Assembly (NCBI GenBank): GCA_016872725.1
Contig: VGZC01000017.1
Span: 30,481-94,480 of the forward strand
Length of the DNA: 64,000 nucleotides
Reading direction: 5' to 3'
Origin: Planctomycetota bacterium
GTDB taxonomy: Bacteria > Planctomycetota > Planctomycetia > Pirellulales > Pirellulaceae
The translations under genes and the position numbers were made by a program. A model generated the notes under the pieces. That model was given only the letters and a program-made list of their open reading frames with translations. It searched no databases and was not told where the DNA came from. Shown here one piece after another: positions 44,837-52,500 of the stretch; the first letter of the stretch is position 1, and each line of letters starts with the position of its first letter.

Positions 44837-46594
44837 TCACGGATTGCGGCGGGCAACTTGGGGCGAGCGGCGGCCGAGCAGAACCAGACGCTCCTCCCTA
44901 AGAAAATAGGGAACTTCCTCGATAACGACCAGATCGGGGGACCATGATCCGCGCCGCCGCTCGAATTCTCCTCGCGTCGTGATCACGTACGCCGCCCGCC
45001 TCTCCAGAAAACGCTCGATGTTCGGACGGTCGGCCGAGTCCTGTGTCGGGGAATCGACCACGACGCGCACCGGCTGACCCGCGTAATAGACCCAGCTCGG
45101 CTCGAACACACCCAGCGCGCCGAGTTGGACCGGGGCGCCGTCGGCGCGGACGGCGCCGATCAGGCGGTCGAATTGCTGGTGGCGATCGATGGTCTGGGCC
45201 GCGATGGCGAAGAGCCCGACTCCGAGCGCGACGGCGCCGACCGCCAACGCGGCGACCGCCCCCGACCGCCGATCCGCGCGCGTGAGCCACGCGGCGGCGA
45301 TCGCGGCGGTGAACGGCACGACGCCAAGCCCCGCCAACCACTCATCGCCAGGCAAGTACCGGCGCGCCGCGATCGGCAACCCGACGAGCATGGCGACCCC
45401 GACCGCGCCGAGAATCACGAAGGCGGCCTGCGGCCAGATGCCCCGCGCAATGGACGTTCCTCGTCGCCAGCGATCGAGCAGCCATGCGGTGAGCAGGGCG
45501 ATCGCCGGATGGCTGGGTGTGATGTAGCTCGGCAATTTCGTCTTCGCGACGCTGAAGATCCCGATCCACACGCAGAGCCAGCAGAGCAGGAAGAGCGCGC
45601 CGTCCGATCCGGCGATCTTCCGACGCACAACCTGAATGGACTCGACCAAAGTCGGAACGAGAAAGACCGACCAAGGAAAAAAACCAACGCACAACGCTCC
45701 AAGGTAATAGACAATGGGACCACCGTGTCCCTCCATCGGCTCGCGGGCCCGATTCCAATTGTGTTCGATGAAAAACTCATAGAGAAAGCGACCGTCGGTC
45801 CGCAATCCGACCCACGCGTACCAGGGCCCCGCGATCACCAGCAGCATCAACGAGGCGGTCAACAACCGCATGCTCGCGCAGGTTCGAACGAACAGCCCGA
45901 CGCCCATCGCCCCGCGCGCCAGAACGCTCGGCGCGCCGCTCCACCGCACATCGCCCGTGATGAGCAGATACGTTCCGACCACGGCGGCCGGAACGACGAA
46001 TCCGACGGGGCCTTTGGCAAGTACGCCGAGCGCGAGGATGCCGTGGAAGACGACCGCGAACGGAAGGCTGCGCGGAAAGCCCGCGCGAACGGCGTGCGTC
46101 GATCCCGGCTTGGGAACGGCCCACCAGGCGAACCAAACCAGCGCCGCCGCCGTGGTGAAAACCAAAACCGAATCGGGCGTCGCGGCGCGCCCCGCGACGC
46201 CGAACATGAGCGACGTCGCCAGCACGATGCCGCTCAAGACGCCCGCGTCGCGTCCATACCATCGCATGCCGAGCGCGGCGCTCAGCCCGCACGTCACGAC
46301 GGCGAGCGTCGCGGACCAGAAACGGGCGGCAAACTCATTGACCCCGAAAACCTGGTACGCGCCCATCATCAGCCAGTAAAGGAGGACCGGCTTGTGCCCG
46401 CGCAGCTCACCGTTGAAGACCGGCGTCACCCAGTCGTTTCGAGCGAACATCTCGGCCGCGCAGCCGGCATTGCGCGGTTCGTCGCGGTCCCACAGTCGAG
46501 GCCCCCCGAGGTTCGCGAACATCACCAAGGCGGCGATCGCTCCGACCAGAGCCCCGCCGACCATCCGAGGGTATTGCCGTTCCGAGTCAGCCAT
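44837..46594 (-). CDS. GT39-family membrane glycosyltransferase (ArnT-like)
   Basis: 585 residues and about twelve membrane spans. The first periplasmic loop holds LWDRDEPRNAGCAAEMFARN, the DE...AEM pattern of ArnT/PMT glycosyltransferases, followed by HKPVLLYWLMMGAYQVFGVN and later KTKLPSYITPSHPAIALLTA. Such enzymes move a sugar from a polyprenyl-phosphate carrier to lipid A, protein or another acceptor in the periplasm. AAGGAAG precedes ATG 46594; the frame opens further at 46762. Gene one of the minus-strand operon, 66 bp before the ABC ATPase. The acceptor is unknown. Confidence 0.85.
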   Translation of the reverse strand: MADSERQYPRMVGGALVGAIAALVMFANLGGPRLWDRDEPRNAGCAAEMFARNDWVTPVFNGELRGHKPVLLYWLMMGAYQVFGVNEFAARFWSATLAVVTCGLSAALGMRWYGRDAGVLSGIVLATSLMFGVAGRAATPDSVLVFTTAAALVWFAWWAVPKPGSTHAVRAGFPRSLPFAVVFHGILALGVLAKGPVGFVVPAAVVGTYLLITGDVRWSGAPSVLARGAMGVGLFVRTCASMRLLTASLMLLVIAGPWYAWVGLRTDGRFLYEFFIEHNWNRAREPMEGHGGPIVYYLGALCVGFFPWSVFLVPTLVESIQVVRRKIAGSDGALFLLCWLCVWIGIFSVAKTKLPSYITPSHPAIALLTAWLLDRWRRGTSIARGIWPQAAFVILGAVGVAMLVGLPIAARRYLPGDEWLAGLGVVPFTAAIAAAWLTRADRRSGAVAALAVGAVALGVGLFAIAAQTIDRHQQFDRLIGAVRADGAPVQLGALGVFEPSWVYYAGQPVRVVVDSPTQDSADRPNIERFLERRAAYVITTRGEFERRRGSWSPDLVVIEEVPYFLREERLVLLGRRSPQVARRNP

Positions 46595-46828
46595 GCGCGG
46601 TTCTTCCTTGAACGACTTGCCGTCGAACGGTGCGCGATCGGGAGCTGCCGAAGGTCGCTCCGCCGCCGTTCGGCACCGAGTATCCCCGCTCGGAGTTATA
46701 CGTCCCGCACACCCGTCGCCGCAACGGCGTTTGCCCTTCCACACTCGCGCTTGCACCCGCACATGTGCCCGATTTCACGTTCGAATCTCGAATCCTGACC
46801 GGGTCGCTCACGGGCAGAGTCGCTCGCG

Positions 46829-47268
46829 GGCGTAGTTCGCGCAAAATGCGCAGGCAAGGCCGAGTGGCGATCTTGCGAGACTTGGGGAGGCTTAAGTTCT
46901 GGCCAGGTCACTTGCGGCTCAAGTTCTGGCCAGGTCACTTGCGGGAGGCTTAAGTTCTGGCCAGGTCACTTGCGGCTCAAGTTCTGGCCAGGTCACTTGC
47001 GGGCGTAGATTGCATAGCATGCAAAAACGACGTCAAGCTGGCAATCTGCAATGCGGCTCAAGTTCTGGCCAGGTCACTTGCGGGCGTAGTTCGCGCAAAA
47101 CGGCTCAAGTTCTGGCCAGGTCACTTGCGGGCGTAGTTCGCGCAAAATGCGCAGACAAAGCTGAATGGCGATCTTGCGCGACTTGGGGAGGCTTAAGTTC
47201 TGGCCAGGTCACTTGCGGGCGTAGATTGCATAGCATGCAAAAACGACGTCAAGCTGGCAATCTGCAAG
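46829..47268. repeat. Nested repeat array: 24-bp core plus two hairpin units
   Basis: Seven copies of a 24-bp core starting AAGTTCTGGCCAGG and ending CACTTGCGG lie at 46894, 46921, 46952, 46979, 47060, 47107 and 47195, separated by GGCTC or by longer blocks. Block A (47007-47047 and 47223-47263) is bounded by AGATTGC and GCAATCT and contains TTGCATAGCATGCAA. Block B (46830-46890 and 47130-47190) contains GCGCAAAATGCGC and is bounded by near-complementary AGTTCGCGCAA and TTGCGCGACTT. Block order is B, core x4, A, core, short B, core, B, core, A. Spacing is irregular, so this is not CRISPR. A and B look like diverged versions of one hairpin element. Confidence 0.85.
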
Positions 47269-47296
47269 GCATGCGCACGAGTTCGACCGAGAGTCG

Positions 47297-47414
47297 GACC
47301 GGGATCGCGCGCCGCCACTCGCCAAACCGGGGTGTCCGGTTTTCGCGGGTTTCGCCCCCGCTTGACCGGGATCGCGCGCCGCCACTGGCCAAACCGGGGT
47401 GTCCGGTTTTCGCG
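47297..47414. repeat. 51-bp direct repeat with terminator-like hairpins
   Basis: Copies at 47297-47347 and 47364-47414 differ at one base (CACTCGCC versus CACTGGCC). Each ends in AAACCGG GGTGT CCGGTTT, a seven-base-pair hairpin with A- and T-rich flanks like a two-way intrinsic terminator, followed by TCGCG. It could isolate the repeat array from the PAP2 gene. Confidence 0.6.
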
Positions 47415-47473
47415 ATTTTCGCGGTTTTCGATTCGATTCTCGTGCGGTTTGCTGTGGTTGACCTTCCGCGGCC

Positions 47474-47560
47474 AAGCAACTTGCGGTATTCCTCGGCATT
47501 CGAACCATCGAAATCGCAGACGTGAACGGTCGGCCTGTCGGCCAGGATGATCCACGGGAA
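47474..47560 (-). pseudogene. Possible remnant of a TlpA-like C-terminus
   Basis: The minus strand reads FPWIILADRPTVHVCDFDGS then NAEEYRKLL, recalling the end of TlpA/redoxin-like proteins (LPWLILTD..H.V..EGF...EL). There is no upstream gene body, since the PAP2 gene occupies it on the other strand. Weak and short. Confidence 0.2.
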
Positions 47561-47568
47561 CGACGTGC

Positions 47569-48291
47569 ATGATTCCGCCATCGGTCGCGTCGCATGCGGT
47601 CCGCCGCTTGAGCAGGGTCCTCCGTTGGGTCGAAAGGTATCCGGCGGTGGCCCTCGCATGGGCCGTCGCGGGGGTGGCCGTCTTGCCTTGGGATTGCGCG
47701 ATTGCCCGAGTCGTCGTCGAAAACCCTCTGCGAGGCGACCTTCGCCGATTGGTCAATTTGAGCGAGGTATTTGGCTATGGCTTGAGCGCAATGCTCATCG
47801 TCGCGACGGCTATGGTACTGGACCGGCGTGGTTGGCGGGTTGGTTGGAGATTAGCGGCGACGACATTCGGATCGGGGCTGGCTTCCAACCTCCTCAAGAC
47901 GCTGATTGCCCGACACCGACCGTCGGCGGCCGACCTGTCGGCGGGCGTCGGGGACACGTTCCAGGGTTGGCTGCCGATGATGACGCGGCCGGGCGACTGG
48001 GGCTATTCGCTTCAGTCGTTTCCGTCGTCGCACACGGCGACGGCGGTCGGGCTCGCCGCTGGGCTCGCCGTCCTCTATCCGCGCGGCCGGTTTCTCTTTC
48101 TGCTCTTTGCGGCAGGCGCGGCCCTACAGCGGGTCGCGTCGAGCGCGCACTTTGCGAGCGATTGTTTCTTTGGAGCCGCAGTCGCATGGCTCGTGAGCGG
48201 ATTCTTGGTCCAAACCAAGACGTTCCGCGGCATCTCCCGAGCGAGGACCGCCGAAGTGCCGTCAACCCAATTCGGCACGGATGGCCCATAG
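47569..48291 (+). CDS. PAP2-superfamily membrane phosphatase
   Basis: 240 residues, five to six membrane spans. The three-part acid phosphatase signature is present: KTLIARHRPS (about residue 109), SFPSSHTATAVG (about 150) and RVASSAHFASDCFFGA (about 195). The first motif is KxxxxxxRP as usual; motif two has PSSH rather than PSGH. Family members dephosphorylate undecaprenyl pyrophosphate or phosphatidyl phosphates, here possibly recycling the lipid carrier used by the GT39 enzyme on the opposite strand. ATG 47569 has only a weak ribosome site. Confidence 0.85.
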   Translation: MIPPSVASHAVRRLSRVLRWVERYPAVALAWAVAGVAVLPWDCAIARVVVENPLRGDLRRLVNLSEVFGYGLSAMLIVATAMVLDRRGWRVGWRLAATTFGSGLASNLLKTLIARHRPSAADLSAGVGDTFQGWLPMMTRPGDWGYSLQSFPSSHTATAVGLAAGLAVLYPRGRFLFLLFAAGAALQRVASSAHFASDCFFGAAVAWLVSGFLVQTKTFRGISRARTAEVPSTQFGTDGP

Positions 48292-48309
48292 CCCTTCGCT
48301 CGTTTTTCT

Positions 48310-48338
48310 TTGACGCGCGGCGGCCGATTCCGTAGAAC
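48310..48338 (+). promoter_or_regulatory. Candidate sigma70 promoter
   Basis: TTGACG (48310-48315), 17 bases, TAGAAC (48333-48338), 55 bases before ATG 48393. Confidence 0.45.
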
Positions 48339-48392
48339 GCACGTAGCCCATCGCCAATCGAGATTCGAACGCGAATGGAGGTTCGAAATCGT

Positions 48393-49220
48393 ATGACCCG
48401 TTTTCCATGGACAAGCCGCGCGGCGGCCATCGTGGTGGGAATCGGCGGCCTTGTCGCGACGGCGACGTACGACGACTCGGCTCCAGCCGATCGGCCGACC
48501 GATCACTCGGTCGTGAACGTCGGGTGGTTCGGAATCGGCGTCTCCGTTTGTGGGCAGGAGCCTCCTCCTTCGAGTCGAGGGCCCGGATCGCCATCGGAAC
48601 CAAGGCTGCACGAGTACGAGCGGCGTGTCAGCCGGGCCATCCGCGCCGAAGCCGTCGCCCGTGATTGGGAGGCGCGATCCGATGCCATACGCCAAATGAC
48701 GAGTCTATTCACGGAACTGCGGCTCGATCCGCGCCTTGCCGCCAGCGACACGCTTCGCGATTATAAGGCTCGACTCAACGGCCGGTTGGTCCTCATCAAG
48801 AAACGCCTCGAACGCGGGATCGCCTCGGACGAACGCAAAGAGGGGATCCGCCGCCCATCGACGCCCCGTGCGTCCGCCACGGATCGGACCCATGCCGCGG
48901 GAACGGCCCTCAACGCGCCGGAACTCGACGCGCCGGAAATGGATGAACGGCTCCGCTGCGTCGCCGCATCCTTGGATGTGGCGGCCGAGTGCCTTGGCGG
49001 AGCCGGCTGGTATTTCGCCCACGCGGGCGAACGCCGAAGGGACGTGGTCGAGGGCGCATTGGGCGGGGGCGCCGGGGATTACGGTCGCGACCTCGTGAAC
49101 CTGATCCAACGCACCATCGATCCGGATTATTGGGATGTCCACGGGGGCCCCGGAACGATCGTCTACTACCAACCCCTCCACTGCCTCGTCGTCCGAGCCG
49201 TCAAACCGACGACGCGGTGA
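48393..49220 (+). CDS. Secreted protein with a conserved C-terminal GGPGT/WDV motif (hypothetical)
   Basis: 275 residues. Signal-like start MTRFPWTSRAAAIVVGIGGL, a variable Pro-rich part, a helical stretch (RLHEYERRVSRAIRAEAVAR) and a short conserved end: DYGRDLVNLIQRTIDPDYWD then VHGGPGTIVYYQPLHCLVVR. That last block, LV.LIQ.TI.P..WDV.GGPG.I.Y...L.VLVVR, recurs in planctomycete proteins linked to secretin N-domains, and the next gene encodes such a protein. ATG 48393 has GGAGG 11 bases upstream. It may be an accessory of the secretin-like protein; no enzyme motif is seen. Confidence 0.6.
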   Translation: MTRFPWTSRAAAIVVGIGGLVATATYDDSAPADRPTDHSVVNVGWFGIGVSVCGQEPPPSSRGPGSPSEPRLHEYERRVSRAIRAEAVARDWEARSDAIRQMTSLFTELRLDPRLAASDTLRDYKARLNGRLVLIKKRLERGIASDERKEGIRRPSTPRASATDRTHAAGTALNAPELDAPEMDERLRCVAASLDVAAECLGGAGWYFAHAGERRRDVVEGALGGGAGDYGRDLVNLIQRTIDPDYWDVHGGPGTIVYYQPLHCLVVRAVKPTTR

Positions 49221-49545
49221 GCTCTCCAGACCGGCGAAGTCCTCAAGAAAAAGTGTCTTCGCGACGCGCTTTCGGAACTTTCCCGGGGATTCCCAGTTTG
49301 TATGGTGGGATTATGCCCCCGTACACCCCGACGGCCGCACCGGCCTCGCGATCGAGGGGGGCCTCGAATCGGCTCGGCAATCGGCCAAGACGATGCTTGT
49401 GGCGACTCAAGAAACGCGAGTCGCACGGCGGCTTCTATGGCTGGGGACCGGGAAACCAACTACGATGAAAGGGCGAGTCCGGGCTTGCCCGGCATCCACG
49501 ATTCGGGCGTCGGATCGTGGCTTGTGATTCCAAAGGAGGCACCTC
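49221..49545 (+). other. Leader region of the 49546 gene with an ECF-like -35
   Basis: 325 bases without a gene. GGAACTTTCCC at 49273-49283 repeats the -35 region found before the ECF sigma gene (4292); at the expected spacing the -10 would be around GTTTGTATGG (49295-49305), a weaker match than CGTC. The right end has a very strong ribosome site, AAAGGAGG, six bases before GTG 49546. Confidence 0.4.
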
Positions 49546-52500
49546 GTGGCCCGCAGGCTTGTCCTTTTTCGGTTCTTGCTGGTCTGCGTGATGGGGGGGG
49601 GCTCCTTCCTGGGAGCATTCGGTCGTCCCCTGTTCGCGGCCGACGCCCAATTCGTCGGCGTGCTTGCCATCGCGACGGAACGGGAGACCGCGTCCCAGCT
49701 CGGACTTTCCGATGAGGTCCGCGCGAAGCTCGCCGAGCTTATCCAGCGCCGCGAGAACGAAGCACAGCGGTTGATGCAAGAATCGCAGGATCTGACTCCC
49801 AGCGAGATCTCGAAACGGATCGAACCCTTCGTCGCGGAATCCGAACGACAGGGCATCGCCCTGCTGACGCTCGAACAGCGAGCCAAACTCAACCAAATCA
49901 AGATCGCGCGCGACGGCATGGTCTCACTCGCCGATGACGAGGTGGCGCAAACGCTCGATCTGTCCGCCGAGCAGCGTGAGCGGATTTCGGAATTGCTCCA
50001 AGAACGGGTTGCCGACCTATCCGCGGGCGGGGAAGTCCAGCGCCGCATCGCGCACTCGGTGTACGAACGCAAGATCGCAAGTGTCCTGAGCGGGCCCCAG
50101 CGCGCTCAATGGGAAAAGATGGCTGGGCTTCCCGCCGGCAGCGTGGCCGTTGCGCGGGATGGGAGCCCGGCCGGGAGCCCGGCTCCGGCGCCGGCCGGAC
50201 CGGCGGCGGAGCTGAAACGGCCGCTGGCGGATGCCGTTCCACCGACGACACCGAACATCGATCCTTCCGCTCCGATGCCTGGAGCGAGGACACCCGTCTT
50301 GCGTGAAGCGGTGCCCAAGCCTCTGGTTGCCTCCGATTCGCCATCGGAGAAGAAACGGGGCGAGGCATCCTCGCCCGCGGCGCCCACCGCGGAATTGACA
50401 GAGCCCAAGCCCGCGGCGCCCACTGCGGAATCGACAGAGCCCAAGCCCGCGGCGCCCACCGCGGAATCGACCGAGCCCAAGCCCGCGGCGCCCACCGCGG
50501 AATCGACGGAGCCCAAGCCCGCGGCGCCCACCGCGGAATCGACGGAGCCCAAGCCCGCGGCGCCCACCGCGGAATTGACAGAGCCCAAGCCCGCGGCGCC
50601 CACCGCGGAATTGACAGAGCCCAAGCCCGCGGCGCCCACCGCGGAATCGACGGAGCCCAAGCCCGCGGCGCCCACCGCGGAATCGACGGAATCGAAGCCC
50701 GTCGCTCCGCCCGCGGCGCCCAAGTCCGGAGAACGGGCATCCGAACCCAAGTCCACGGTTCCCCCTGCGGAGCCCAAGCCGGCGGAACCGACCGCCGGCT
50801 CGGACGCGCCGCCGACCTCGGTGCCGCCGACCGATTCGCCGATGCCGGTGAGCCGTCCGGCGGAGGCTCCCACCGTTCCATCCGCGCCGGCCGAGGGTCC
50901 GTCGGCGCCGAGCCCTCCGGTCGTTGTTCGGCCACCCGAGCCGAATGACGGAAAGATGTCATTCCGTTTCCAGCAAGTGCCGTGGAAGGACGTGATCGAG
51001 TGGTTCGCAGGGAACGCCGATTTGTCGATCCAAATCGATCAACCTCCGCCCGGCTCGTTCACCTACCACGACACGGCTCGCTATTCGCCCGACGAGGCGC
51101 TCGACATCGTGAACAGCGTTCTCTTGCGGAACGGGTTCACGCTCGTCCGCCGAGGCCGCATGTTGATGCTCTTGGACCTCGCGCAGCCGATTCCCCCGGA
51201 ACTCGTCGAACTCGTCGACGTCGGCGGCCTCGACGGCCGCGGCGATTTTGAAATCGTCAAATGCGTCTTTCATCTGGCGCGGATGACGCCCGAGGAGGCC
51301 GAGCGCGAGATCGGCAAGTTGCTCGGCCCGGGCCGCACGATGGTCGTTTTGCCGAAGGCGAGGCAGGTTGTCGTGACCGAAACGGCGGGCAAACTGCGGA
51401 CGATCCGAGCCGTGCTTGAAGCGGCCGAGAATCCAGACGGTCAAGCGCGGAAGATCGTCAATATCCGACTCGAACATATCGCGGCCGATCAGGTGCTCGA
51501 AGTCGCTCGGCCCCTCTTGGGACTGCCCGAGGGACAAAACACGAACGAGCAGATCAACATCTCCATGGATGAGTTCGGCACACAGCTTTTCGCGACCGGA
51601 GTGACGGACGCCGTGGAACGGTTGCAGGAAATCGTCGAACTCCTGAATCGGCCCCAGGAATCCCGCTCGACGACGGCCGTTATCGAAGCGGCCCAGCTCA
51701 TTACGTATCCAATTCGGGAGGCCGATCCGGCGACGGCGCTTGCCGTGCTCCAGACGTTGATGGCCGGGCTCCCCGACGTGCGTTTGGCCCTCGATCCGTC
51801 GTCGAACAAGCTGATCGCCTTCGCGCGTCCGTCCGATCACCGCACCATCGTGGAAACGCTCGCCAAACTCGAAGGCGAATCGGCTCAGCTCGAAGTCATC
51901 CCCCTGCTGCGTTCCGATCCGCAGCTCGTGATCCTCGCCGCGAACAAGCTGTTCGGCATCACGGCCGAGAATACCGAGGGACCGCAGATCGACGTCGATC
52001 CAACGGGGAGCCGATTGCTGGTGCGGGGAACCGAGCCGCAGATCGCCCAGATCCGTTCGCTCGTCGAGAAACTCGAAGGCACGTCGGAAGGAACGGGCTC
52101 GGGGCGCGGCAATGTCCGAATGATCCCGCTGACGGGAAATCAAATGGAGGAAGCCCTCGATCAGTTGCAGTCGATGTGGCCAACCGTGTCCAAGTCGCGG
52201 ATCCGAGTCGTCTCGCCGAGTGGTTCGGGCCGCGGTTCGATGTTCCGCGAACGGATCATCAGCCCCGACGGACCGTCGTCCGATGCGCCACGGGCGGAGG
52301 GTGTTCCATCGATCGATCCGGGCGCCGCCGACGGCGAGGGCGTGCCGAGTTCGCCGCCTCCCAAGACGATCCCCCGCGCCGAGCGGACTCGCCACGAAGG
52401 GAGGCCCGCTCCGCGCAAGGACGCGGTAACGCGCGTCCCTCGGAGGGAACATGCTCCGCGATTCGTCAGCTTCACGTCGCGGGTTCCGGCGGGCGTTCCC

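Larger units (their letters stand above)
46595..47568. other. 974-bp gene-free region
   Basis: Between the divergent GT39 and PAP2 genes. The left 230 bases presumably carry the GT39 promoter, though no strong match was seen. The middle is the nested repeat array (46829-47268), then a 51-bp direct repeat with hairpins (47297-47414) and a possible gene remnant (47474-47560). Open frames across it (for example one giving RLKFWPGHLR repeats) are translations of repeats. Confidence 0.7.

Noticed and set aside
46894..47218. CRISPR array
   Set aside because: The repeated 24-bp cores are separated by 3-8 bases or by longer repeated blocks, not by unique spacers of constant size, and no cas genes are near.
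47010..47525. A 171-codon protein with SSGQVTCGR repeats
   Set aside because: The product is a direct translation of the nested repeats; codon pattern, lack of ribosome site and frame changes between units argue against a gene.
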